The notes under the pieces are model-generated. The model was not told the DNA's origin. It worked only from the letters and a program-made list of their open reading frames with translations, and made no database searches. The translations under genes and the position numbers were made by a program. This document shows, in pieces, positions 44,440 through 52,689 of a stretch of DNA of 64,000 bases. Source of the stretch: Crossiella sp. CA-258035 (lineage in GTDB: Bacteria > Actinomycetota > Actinomycetes > Mycobacteriales > Pseudonocardiaceae); contig NZ_CP116413.1 in NCBI RefSeq assembly GCF_030064675.1, positions 9,019,501 to 9,083,500 on the forward strand. Direction: 5' to 3'. How positions within the stretch are numbered: the first letter of the stretch is position 1; each line of letters starts with the position of its first letter.

Positions 44440-45724
44440 CGCCGCCTGCTCCGTGCTGCGGGACGCCGTCGTCGACTTCGACCAGACCGGCCGGATCGTC
44501 CACTGTGGACCCATCGCGGACGCGCCGCCGCCACCGGCCGGGGCGCGGGTCAGGGAACTGACCGGCATCCTGCTGCCCGGCCTGGTGAACACGCACGCGC
44601 ACACCCCGATGATGCCGCTGCGCGGTCTCGGCGGTGACCTGCCGCTGATGCGCTGGCTGGCCGAGGCGATCTGGCCGGCCGAGGGCCGGATGGTGGAGCG
44701 GGACTCCTACGACGGGATGCTGCTCGGCTCGGTGGAGATGCTGCGCGCCGGGGTGACCACCAGCGTGGAGATGTTCTTCCACGGCGAGCAGATGGCCCAG
44801 GCCGTGCTGGACACCGGCGGCCGGGTGCTGCTCACGCCGGGCATCATCAACGCGCCGGGGCTGGAGCGGCTGGGCAGCTGGCAGGAGCTGACCGGGCACA
44901 CCACCCGGTGGATCGACGCCGACGGCCTGCGTTTCGGGGCGGGGGACCGGATCGAACTGGGCTACGGCCCGCACTCGGCGTACACGCTGACCCCGGAGAT
45001 CATCGCCGAGGTCGCCCAGCTGGCCCGCGACCGTGACGCGCTGCTGCACATCCACGTGGCCGAGGGCCTGCAGGAGGACGTCGCGGTCCGCGCCGAACAC
45101 GGCTCGGTGCCCAAGCTGCTGGAGAAGATCGGCGCGCTGGGCGGCCGAGTGCTGGCCGCGCACGCGGTGCACCTCTCCGATGAGGACCTGGCCATCTTCA
45201 CCCGGCACGACGTGGCCGTGGCGCACTGCCCCAACTCCAACGCCAAGCTGGCCTCCGGCACCGCCCGACTGCTGGACATGCGCGCGCACGGCCTGCGCAT
45301 CGGCCTGGGCACCGACGGCCCGGCCAGCAACGACGACCTGGACATCTGGGACGAGGCCCGCCTGGCGGTGCTGTTCGCCCGCCTGGACGCCGACGCCGCG
45401 GACGCCCTCACCGCCCCGCAGGCCCTGCTGATGGCCACCCGCGAGGGCGCGAACGCCATCAACCGCACCGACCTCGGCGCGCTGGAGCCCGGCCGCTGGG
45501 CGGACGTGGTGCACGTGGACGTGGACAGCCCGGCCTTCCCGCGCGGCACGGACGCGCCGGACGTGCAGCTGCTGTCCAACCTGGTGTGGTCCTCGGCGGC
45601 CAGCCAGGTGACCGATGTGTGGGTGGCCGGGGACCACGTGGTCAGCGGGCACGAGCCGACCAGGGTGGACCGCGGCAAGGCGCAGGCGGAGGTCCGGCGG
45701 ATCGCGGAGCGGATCAGCGGCTAG
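44393..45724 (+). CDS. SAH/MTA deaminase-like amidohydrolase
   Basis: This 443-residue metal-dependent hydrolase of the TRZ/ATZ branch of the amidohydrolase family has the first metal pair in NTHAHTPMM, HIHVAEGLQED, an HAVHL strand and the catalytic GTDGPASND. The closest named functions are S-adenosylhomocysteine and methylthioadenosine deaminases. It may salvage SAM by-products, which is notable given several SAM-using enzymes in this window, though none is adjacent. The ATG lies within the 3' end of the VanZ copy 2 gene. Confidence 0.85.
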   Translation: MPESTRLKAPVVLPCDAACSVLRDAVVDFDQTGRIVHCGPIADAPPPPAGARVRELTGILLPGLVNTHAHTPMMPLRGLGGDLPLMRWLAEAIWPAEGRMVERDSYDGMLLGSVEMLRAGVTTSVEMFFHGEQMAQAVLDTGGRVLLTPGIINAPGLERLGSWQELTGHTTRWIDADGLRFGAGDRIELGYGPHSAYTLTPEIIAEVAQLARDRDALLHIHVAEGLQEDVAVRAEHGSVPKLLEKIGALGGRVLAAHAVHLSDEDLAIFTRHDVAVAHCPNSNAKLASGTARLLDMRAHGLRIGLGTDGPASNDDLDIWDEARLAVLFARLDADAADALTAPQALLMATREGANAINRTDLGALEPGRWADVVHVDVDSPAFPRGTDAPDVQLLSNLVWSSAASQVTDVWVAGDHVVSGHEPTRVDRGKAQAEVRRIAERISG

Positions 45725-46403
45725 CCGGGCGGATCACGATCTCGGTGAGGTGGGCGTCGGGACCGGCGTTGGCGGCCATGGCCACCGCGCCGGCCACCGA
45801 CTCCGGGGTCAGGTAGGCATCGGGCTGGAACTCGCCGCCCTCGGCGGTGCGGATGCCGCGCTGCATGTCGGTGGCGGTGCGGCCGGGGTGCACCGAGGTC
45901 ACCCGGATGCCGTTGGCCTCCTCTTCGGCGCGCAGCGCGTCGCCGAGGGCGCGCAGGGCGAACTTGCTGGCGGCGTAGGCGGCCCAGCCGGGGTTGGCGC
46001 GCAGGCCGGCGCCGGAGTTGATCAGGATGACGGTGCCGCGGGCGGTGCGCAGGGCGGGCAGCAGCAGGCGGGTGAGCTCGGCGACCGCGACCACGTTGAT
46101 CTCGTAGGTCTCCCGCCAGACCTTGGCCGGGGTGTCCGCGATGGCGCCCAGCTCGGCCACGCCCGCGCTGTGCACCAGCAGGTCGAGGCGGTCGATCTGT
46201 GCGGTGGCGGTGGTCAGCGCCTCGGTGTCGGCCAGGTCGGCGGTCCACGGGATGGCGTTGCCCAGCTCGGTGGCCAGAGCGGAGAGCGCGGCCTGGTCGC
46301 GGCCGCCCAGCAGCAGGTCGTGGGTGGGGGACAGGGCGTGGGCGATGGCCTTGCCGATGCCTCGGGAGGCGCCGGTGACCAGGGCGCGGGAGCGGGACGT
46401 CAT
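45714..46403 (-). CDS. Short-chain dehydrogenase/reductase
   Basis: This compact 229-residue SDR has VTGASRGIGKA (9-19), an HSAGVAELG strand, SGAG and a YxxxK pair in YAASKFAL. NADP use is likely but not certain. It converges on the amidohydrolase with an 11-bp overlap and is transcribed 14 bp after the secreted hydrolase gene on the same strand. Confidence 0.92.
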   Translation of the reverse strand: MTSRSRALVTGASRGIGKAIAHALSPTHDLLLGGRDQAALSALATELGNAIPWTADLADTEALTTATAQIDRLDLLVHSAGVAELGAIADTPAKVWRETYEINVVAVAELTRLLLPALRTARGTVILINSGAGLRANPGWAAYAASKFALRALGDALRAEEEANGIRVTSVHPGRTATDMQRGIRTAEGGEFQPDAYLTPESVAGAVAMAANAGPDAHLTEIVIRPASR

Positions 46404-46417
46404 GGCTCGACGCTAGC

Positions 46418-47644
46418 TCAGCGCGGGTTCGCCACGCGGATGGCGCGGGGGTCGTTGATGATCGCCTCGGCCCAGTGGTCGTCCCTGAGGTACCGGCGGA
46501 AGAAGGCGCTCAGGTAGGTGGTGGCCACCCGGCGCTGCTGGGACTCGGAGAGCTGGCGGACCGGGCCGCCCTGGTGCTGGCGGCACCGGCCGGGGCCGCT
46601 GCGCACGTTGTTGGAGTCCACGTCGTCGTGGCTGAGCAGCTGACGGCTCGCCGGGGACCACTCGGTGTTGTAGAAGTTGTGGTTCGCGCCGGTCACGGTG
46701 AGCAGGCGGACCGGCACGGTGTTGTGCCGGGCCGCGTTGCCGAAGTAGTCCCGGCCGCCGGTGACGGAGTGGTCGCAGGTGCCGGAGACGGCCAGGAACG
46801 GGATGTCGGTGATCCGGTAGTCCAGGTGTTCCGGGGCCGCCGGGTCCTCCGGGTCGGCCACGTAGTACTCGGCGGGCGCCAGCGGCACCACCGCCCTGAC
46901 CCGCACTCCGGCAGGCCAGTCTGCGCGGTGGCTGTTCGCGGCCTGCCAGACCGCGCCGCGGCCGCCCCGGGAGTGGCCCATGGTGCCCACCCGGTCCAGG
47001 TCCACCCGGCCGCGGAAGTCCGCGTGGACCGGGCGGCCGGTGGCCGGGTCGGTGAAGCGGCCGGCCAGCTCGCCGCCGCCGGTGGCGGAGAGGTCCCGCC
47101 ACAGGGCCAGGTGCTTGTTCATCAGGGCGGCGCGGGCGCGGTCCTGGTCCTGGCCGCCTGGGCCGGCGTTGGGGCCGTTCGCGCTGATGGAGACCACCAC
47201 GAAGCCCTGCCCGGCCAGCTCGCGGGCCAGGTAGTCGTAGCCGTGCTGGTTGCGCAGGGGCGGGGTGCCGGGCGCGCAGGGCCAGGCGCCGAGCTTGGTG
47301 CTCGCCGCGGCGGCCTGGGCCTCGGCGCGTTCACGGGCCGCCGGGTCCAGGTCCGGCTTGCGCAGCTCGGCCAGCGCGGCCTGGTAGGCGCGGGCCGCGG
47401 CCGGGTCGGCGCAGGACTCCCACAGGCCGTGCGCGAGCAGCACCAGCGGGTGTCTGCCGGGGCGGCGCGGGTAGTGCACAACGCCGGTCAGCTCGATCGG
47501 GGCGTCGAAGTCCGGCACCCGGAACGCGCTGTCGCCCAGGGTGTAGTCCGCCACCCCGATCCCGGACGGGGTCGCGGTGGCGGCCGGTGGCGCGGCGAGG
47601 GCGAGCAGGGCGGTGAGGGCCAGCAGGCGGCGGGCGAGACGCAT
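46418..47644 (-). CDS. Secreted alpha/beta hydrolase
   Basis: This 408-residue exported hydrolase has a signal peptide (MRLARRLLALTALLALAAP, ending around ATATPS) and an alpha/beta fold with LVLLAHGLWESC (oxyanion and disulfide region), nucleophile Ser in GHSRGGRG, and a late HNFYNTEW histidine. The arrangement resembles acyl or polyester hydrolases of the chlorophyllase/cutinase-like group. It is divergent from an MFS transporter. Confidence 0.82.
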   Translation of the reverse strand: MRLARRLLALTALLALAAPPAATATPSGIGVADYTLGDSAFRVPDFDAPIELTGVVHYPRRPGRHPLVLLAHGLWESCADPAAARAYQAALAELRKPDLDPAARERAEAQAAAASTKLGAWPCAPGTPPLRNQHGYDYLARELAGQGFVVVSISANGPNAGPGGQDQDRARAALMNKHLALWRDLSATGGGELAGRFTDPATGRPVHADFRGRVDLDRVGTMGHSRGGRGAVWQAANSHRADWPAGVRVRAVVPLAPAEYYVADPEDPAAPEHLDYRITDIPFLAVSGTCDHSVTGGRDYFGNAARHNTVPVRLLTVTGANHNFYNTEWSPASRQLLSHDDVDSNNVRSGPGRCRQHQGGPVRQLSESQQRRVATTYLSAFFRRYLRDDHWAEAIINDPRAIRVANPR

Positions 47645-47719
47645 GGCCTCACCCAACCAGGCGGTTGTCAGGAACCTGTTTGGCTTGACGTGCGCGATCT
47701 TCTCGCTTAGGAACCCGGG

Positions 47720-49021
47720 ATGGACACCGTCGCGATGCGGGACCGCGTCATGCGCAAGGTCACCTGGCGGTTGGTCCCGTTCCTGGGGTTGTTGTACTTC
47801 ATCAACTACCTGGACCGGGTCAACATCGGGTTTGCCGGGCCGAACGGGCTGACCGCCGAGCTGGGCATGGACCAGAAGGCGTTCGGCTTCGCCTCCGGCA
47901 TATTCTTCGTGGGATACCTGCTGCTGGAGGTGCCCAGCAACCTGGCGCTGCACCGCTTCGGCGCGCGCCGCTGGATCGCCCGGATCATGATCAGCTGGGG
48001 CATCATCGCCACCGCGATGGCCTTCGTCCCGAACGCGACCACGCTGTCCGTGCTGCGGTTCCTGCTCGGGGTGGCCGAGGCCGGGTTCTTCCCCGGCATC
48101 ATCCTCTACCTGACCTACTGGTTCCCTGCCTACCAGCGGGCCAAGGTGGTCGCGCAGTTCATGGCCGCGGTGGCGGTCTCCAGCGCGATCGGCGCCACCG
48201 TGTCCAGCCTGCTGATCAGCTACGGCGACGGCGTGTTCGGCCTGTCCGGCTGGCGGTTCATGTTCCTGGCCGAGGGCGTGCCCGCGATCCTGTTGGCCGG
48301 GGTGACCTGGTTCTTCCTCACCGACCGGCCCAGCCAGGCCAAGTGGCTGACCGAGGCGGAGCGGGCCTGGCTGACCGAGGAGCTGGCCGCGGAGGAGAAG
48401 GCGACCGAGGCCAAGCACGGCTGGACCCTGCGCAAGGCGCTCACCTCGCCGCGGATCCTGGCGCTGGCGCTGGTCTACTTCGGCATCGTCTACGGGCTCT
48501 ACGCGCTCGGCTTCTTCCTGCCCACCATCATCAAGGGCTTCGAGGCGCAGTTCGGCACCGCTTACACCGTGGTGGAGCGCGGGCTGATCAACGCGGTGCC
48601 GTACGCCATCGGCGCGGCGGTGATGATCTGGTGGGGGCGGCACGGCGACCGGACCGGCGAGCGCACCTGGCACGTGGCGCTGCCCGCGCTGCTGGGCGGG
48701 CTGGCCATCCCGATCGCGCTCTACCTGGGCAACCCGCTGGCGGCGATGATCGCGGTGACCGTGTGCGCCTGCGGCGTGCTGGCCGCGATGCCCACCTTCT
48801 GGGCGCTGCCGACCACGTTCCTCTCCGGCGCCGCGGCCGCGGGCGCGATCGGGTTGATCAACTCGCTGGGCAACCTGTCCGGGTTCGTCGCGCCCTACCT
48901 CACCGGCGCGCTGGCCGATGCCACCGGCAGCCAGCGGACCGGGTTGTGGCTGGTCGGCGGGGCGATGCTGATGTCAGCGGTGCTCGTGCTCGCCTTGCGG
49001 AGAGGCAACGAGCACCGCTGA
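47720..49021 (+). CDS. MFS transporter (ACS family)
   Basis: This 433-residue major facilitator with 12 predicted segments has the N-terminal FINYLDRVNIGFAGPNG signature of the anion:cation symporter branch and an A-motif-like VPSNLALHRFGARRW loop. It probably imports an organic acid anion, such as a sugar acid or aromatic acid. It is divergent from the secreted hydrolase, 75 bp away, so the two may serve one substrate. Confidence 0.9.
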   Translation: MDTVAMRDRVMRKVTWRLVPFLGLLYFINYLDRVNIGFAGPNGLTAELGMDQKAFGFASGIFFVGYLLLEVPSNLALHRFGARRWIARIMISWGIIATAMAFVPNATTLSVLRFLLGVAEAGFFPGIILYLTYWFPAYQRAKVVAQFMAAVAVSSAIGATVSSLLISYGDGVFGLSGWRFMFLAEGVPAILLAGVTWFFLTDRPSQAKWLTEAERAWLTEELAAEEKATEAKHGWTLRKALTSPRILALALVYFGIVYGLYALGFFLPTIIKGFEAQFGTAYTVVERGLINAVPYAIGAAVMIWWGRHGDRTGERTWHVALPALLGGLAIPIALYLGNPLAAMIAVTVCACGVLAAMPTFWALPTTFLSGAAAAGAIGLINSLGNLSGFVAPYLTGALADATGSQRTGLWLVGGAMLMSAVLVLALRRGNEHR

Positions 49022-49025
49022 GCAC

Positions 49026-51131
49026 TCAGCTGCCGATGCGGCCGCCGTCGTTCTTGTAGACCGCGACGACGGACGGCCGCGGCTGGCTGGCGCCGCCGTC
49101 CGGCCAGTGCGAGGCGGGCTTCTCGATGCTCGCCCCGTCCACCTCGCCCGGGTGCTGCACCGAGACCAGCACGAACCGCTCGCCGATGACCGGTCCGCAG
49201 GTCTCCGCGCCCAGCGGCACGGTCAGGAACTGGCGGACGTGGCCGCGCTCCCGGCCCTCCAGCGGGGTGGCGAACAGGCCGTCGTTGGAGCCCAGTGCGT
49301 TGCCGTCAGTGGAGATCCACAGGTTGCCGTAGCCGTCGAAGGCCACGTTGTCCGGGCAGGAGATCGGGCTGACCTTGGTCTTGTCGTACCCGCCGAAGTA
49401 GGTGTCGGCGGCCTTCGGGTCGCCGCACACCAGCAGCAGGTTCCACTTGAACCGGGTCGCGGTGTTGTCGGAGAACCGCTCCTCGATCTCCAGCACCTGA
49501 CCGTTCTTGTTGCCCAGGCGCGGCGCGACCTCGGTGGCGCCCTCCTTGCCCGGCTTGCCGCGGTCGGTGTTGTTGGTCAGCGCGGCGTAGATCCGGCGGT
49601 TGCGCAGGTTCGGCTCGACGTCCTCCGGCCGGTCCATCTTGGTGGCGCCGACCTTGTCCGCGGCCAGCCGGGTGAAGACGTAGACCTCCTCGGCGGTGAA
49701 GCCGGGCACGAAGGACTTGTTGTTGTGCGCCAGCGGGATCCACTCGCCGGTGCCGTCGAACTGGCCGTCGCTGGGCAGCTTGCCGGAGCCGTCGATCTCC
49801 GCGGCCGGGCTGTCCCCGCTGAACTTGGCCACGTAGAGCGTGCCGGAGTCGAGCAGCCGCTTGTTGTGCTCGCGGGCGCGCTTGCTGTGCCCGTGCTTGA
49901 TCCGGCCGTCGGTGACGAACTTGTACATGTAGTCGAAGCGCTCGTCATCGCCCATGTAGGCCACCACGCGGCCGTCGCGGGCCACGATCACGTTGGCGCC
50001 CTCGTGCTTGAACCGGCCGAGCGCGGTGTGCTTGACCGGCGGCTGGTCCGGCTCGAACGGGTCGATCTCCACGATGTAGCCGAACCGGTTGGCCTCGTTG
50101 GGCTCCTGCGCCAGGTCGAAGCGCTTGTCGAAGCGCTCCCACTTGCGGGTGCTGGTGCCCTTGGGGAAGCCGTAGCGGGCCAGCCGTGCGCTGGTGACCG
50201 GGTCGGTGACCTTGTCCGCGTTGGCGAAGTACTGGTTGACGTTCTCCTCGCCGGACAGGATCGTGCCCCACGGGGTGAGCCCGCCCGCGCAGTTGTTCTG
50301 CGTGCCCAGCACCACGGTGCCGGTCGGGTCGGCCGAGGTCTTGAGGTACTGCGAGCCGGCCGCCGGGCCGCGCACCTCGAACGGCGTGGTCAGCGTGATC
50401 CGGCGGTTGTACCGCTTGTCCACCTTGGCTTCCAGCTTGCCGGTGCGCCGGTTGCGCTCCACCAGCACCACGGACTGGCCGTGCGCGGCCCAGGCGGTCT
50501 CCACCTGCTCGCGGGTCGGGTTGTCCTTGTTCCAGCCGCGGAACATGAACTCCTCGGTGGTGTACTCGTGGTTGCTGACCATGAGCCACTTGTCGTCGCA
50601 GCCGGGGATCGGCACCAGGCCGCAGTAGTCGTTGTTGAAGCCGAACTGCATGGCCTGGGCGGCCGCGGTCTGCTTCTCGAAGTCCCACTTGGGCGCGCCG
50701 GGCACCACCGGGTCGCCCCAGCGGATCAGCACCTCGTGCGTGTAGCCCTTGGGCACGGTGATCTTGTCGTCCCGGTTGGGCGCGACCGGCTCGAAGTTCA
50801 CCCCCGCGGTGCGGCGGCCGCCACCGAAGCCCAGCTCCAGGTCCACGTCCACCGGACCGGCGTCCAGGTCCAGCTTGACGTCGGCGGCCGCGGTGCCGGC
50901 CAGCGTGGTGGCGCCCGCGCCCGCGATGGCCAGCACGGCGCCCGCGCGCAGCATGCCGCGCCGGGACATCGCCTTGCGGGCCATGTCGCCGAAGTACTCA
51001 TTGCCCGAGTTGTTGGGCTCCTCGTGCGCACACGCGTTGCCACACCGGTACTCGCAGGTCAGCGCCGAACGGCCCAACGGGTGGTTGGGCAGCAGCGGCA
51101 GCAGGCGGTGACCCTGCTCTCCTTGAGACAC
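49026..51131 (-). CDS. PhoX family phosphatase (Tat substrate)
   Basis: This 701-residue DUF839/PhoX-type phosphatase has a long N-terminal part with a conserved cysteine cluster (TCEYRCGNACAHEEPN), followed by a Tat signal SRRGMLRAGAV. The catalytic region shows GLTPWGTILSGEEN, MGDDERFDYMYKF and CPDNVAFDGYGNLW. These enzymes need calcium and iron and release phosphate from esters outside the cell. The GTG at 51131 follows GGAGG with 5-nt spacing. A PHO-box-like repeat lies 70 bp upstream. Confidence 0.9.
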   Translation of the reverse strand: MSQGEQGHRLLPLLPNHPLGRSALTCEYRCGNACAHEEPNNSGNEYFGDMARKAMSRRGMLRAGAVLAIAGAGATTLAGTAAADVKLDLDAGPVDVDLELGFGGGRRTAGVNFEPVAPNRDDKITVPKGYTHEVLIRWGDPVVPGAPKWDFEKQTAAAQAMQFGFNNDYCGLVPIPGCDDKWLMVSNHEYTTEEFMFRGWNKDNPTREQVETAWAAHGQSVVLVERNRRTGKLEAKVDKRYNRRITLTTPFEVRGPAAGSQYLKTSADPTGTVVLGTQNNCAGGLTPWGTILSGEENVNQYFANADKVTDPVTSARLARYGFPKGTSTRKWERFDKRFDLAQEPNEANRFGYIVEIDPFEPDQPPVKHTALGRFKHEGANVIVARDGRVVAYMGDDERFDYMYKFVTDGRIKHGHSKRAREHNKRLLDSGTLYVAKFSGDSPAAEIDGSGKLPSDGQFDGTGEWIPLAHNNKSFVPGFTAEEVYVFTRLAADKVGATKMDRPEDVEPNLRNRRIYAALTNNTDRGKPGKEGATEVAPRLGNKNGQVLEIEERFSDNTATRFKWNLLLVCGDPKAADTYFGGYDKTKVSPISCPDNVAFDGYGNLWISTDGNALGSNDGLFATPLEGRERGHVRQFLTVPLGAETCGPVIGERFVLVSVQHPGEVDGASIEKPASHWPDGGASQPRPSVVAVYKNDGGRIGS

Positions 51132-51199
51132 ACGTACCTCCACGACGTCAGTCTGGGAACGGCGTGACCGTAGGTCCGTCAAGCGAGCCGGGGAAGACC

Positions 51200-51221
51200 T
51201 GAAAGTGAACAGAACACAAAC
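51200..51221 (-). promoter_or_regulatory. PHO-box-like direct repeat
   Basis: On the minus strand two 11-nt units follow each other, GTTTGTGTTCT (51211-51221) and GTTCACTTTCA (51200-51210). They resemble the GTTCACC-type 11-nt direct repeats bound by actinobacterial PhoP, about 70 bp upstream of the PhoX start. Confidence 0.5.
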
Positions 51222-51337
51222 AGACACGCTCCGTTGTCAGCTTGCAACCTGACTAGCGGGCATAACGGTGAAATACGGCGAGCGGGCCATCACCGTGAGT
51301 GATTCACCGGCCATGGTCCGCACACTGTGAACAGCCA

Positions 51338-52205
51338 CTAGAGTTCCTCGCCGACGATGGCCGCTTCGACCGGAACCACCTTGGTGTCCGGTTCGTCCGC
51401 GCCCAGCGCGAGCAGGCCACCGGCCAGCAGGCAGAGCAGCGCGCCGACCAGGAACGGGGCGTGCGCCCAGCCGAACCACTCGGCCAGGTGCCCGCGGCCG
51501 CGCCGCCCAGCCAGCGCAGGAAGTTGTAGCCGCCGCTGGCCACCGCGCGGGGGGCCGGGCTGATGCTCATCGCGGCGCCGGTGAACAGCGTGTTCAGCAG
51601 GCCGGAGACCACGCCGCTGAGGATCACCGCGACCGCCAGCACCGGCTTGTCCGGCACCAGCATCAGCGCCAGCAACGCCGCGTAGGCCAGCGCCGCGCCG
51701 AGCAGTGGCCCGGTGGACAGGCCGATGCCCAAAGCCGCCTCGTACAACAGGATCGCGCCCTGCTGGCCGCCGGAAGCCGCGCCCACGATCACCGACAGCG
51801 CGGTGGCGATGAAGAAGGCGTTGCCCAGTCCCCACACCGCGCGCAGGCTGACCAGCTCGGTGATCGAGGAGGCCAGCGCGCAGGCCAGGGTGGCCGCCAC
51901 GATCAGCGCCAGCCCGCCGACCAGGGTGCGCTTGGCGCCGAAGCGGGCCGCGCAGGCCCCGGTGAACAGCATCGCCAGCACCTGCACGCCGAGGTAGGAG
52001 GAGAACAGCAGGGTCACCTGGGACGGGGTGGCCTGCAACGCAGTGGCGATGGACTTCGGAGGCCTGCTCGTCAGGGCCGACCGTGATACAGGATCGGATC
52101 GACCAGCCCGATGCCCATGAACGCGATCACCGCGGCGAAGGCGGTGATCCACACCGTTCGGGGCTGGCCCTTCAGGGCATCGAGCAGCCGTACCTCGGAA
52201 CTCAT
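51338..52205 (-). pseudogene. Decayed MFS transporter
   Basis: Three reading frames each hold part of one MFS protein: an N-terminal MSSEVRLLDALKGQPRTVWI...GLVDPIL segment (52205 to about 52085), a middle part with LLFSSYLGVQVLAMLFTGA and GLGNAFFIATALSVIV, and a C-terminal EWFGWAHAPFLVGALL...VVPVEAAIVGEEL tail ending at 51338. At least two frameshifts are needed, one near 52060-52090 and one near 51500, and about a third of a normal 12-TM protein is missing in the middle. The MarR gene just upstream (TGAgATG spacing) would have been its partner. Sequencing error cannot explain the large deletion. Confidence 0.75.
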
Positions 52206-52206
52206 C

Positions 52207-52644
52207 TCAGTTGACCTCCAGCAAGCGCCACAGTGCGGGCAGAGCGGCGGCGATGGCGGCGCGGTCGGCCTCACCCAGCTCGGCCAGCCGGGCGCTGAGG
52301 AACTCCTCGCGCGCCCACACCAGCTCCTCGATCAGCCGGGTGCCCTCCTCGCTCGCCTCGGCCAGCACCGCCCTGCGGTCCAGCGGGTCCGGCGCGCGAC
52401 GGGCGAAGCCCAGCCGCTCCAGGCGGGCGACCACGTCGGTCATCGACGGCATCCGCACGCCCTCCCGCTCGGCCAGCGCGCTCATCCGCTGCGGCTCGTC
52501 GGTGACCAGCGTGGCCAGCACGGATGCCTGGGTGAGCGTCAGCTGGTGCTGCGGGGTCTCCCGGCGCACCACGTAGTAGAGCCGGAAAACCAGCGGGCGG
52601 AGCTCCCGCGCGAGGTAGTCGATCTTCGTTGCACCGGTGGACAC
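52207..52644 (-). CDS. MarR family regulator
   Basis: This 145-residue winged-helix MarR protein has a DNA-binding segment SALAEREGVRMPSMTDVVARLERLGFARR and wing (DPLDRRAVLAEASEEG). It likely represses itself and the following efflux gene, which is now a pseudogene, making it a regulator with a lost target. A palindromic operator lies upstream of its GTG start. Confidence 0.9.
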   Translation of the reverse strand: MSTGATKIDYLARELRPLVFRLYYVVRRETPQHQLTLTQASVLATLVTDEPQRMSALAEREGVRMPSMTDVVARLERLGFARRAPDPLDRRAVLAEASEEGTRLIEELVWAREEFLSARLAELGEADRAAIAAALPALWRLLEVN

Positions 52645-52651
52645 TTAGCCA

Positions 52652-52672
52652 GTCTAACAAGTTTGCTTAGAC
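52652..52672. promoter_or_regulatory. MarR operator
   Basis: The site is a palindrome with arms GTCTAA and TTAGAC around a 9-bp AT-rich centre, seven bases upstream of the MarR start. A second half-site-like CTTAG/CTAAG lies next to it. Confidence 0.65.
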
Positions 52673-52689
52673 ACCCTAAGTAAGTCCGG

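Noticed and set aside
49107-51167. Long plus-strand open frame opposite the PhoX gene
   Set aside because: Composition is that of a reverse-frame shadow; the PhoX protein is clear on the other strand.
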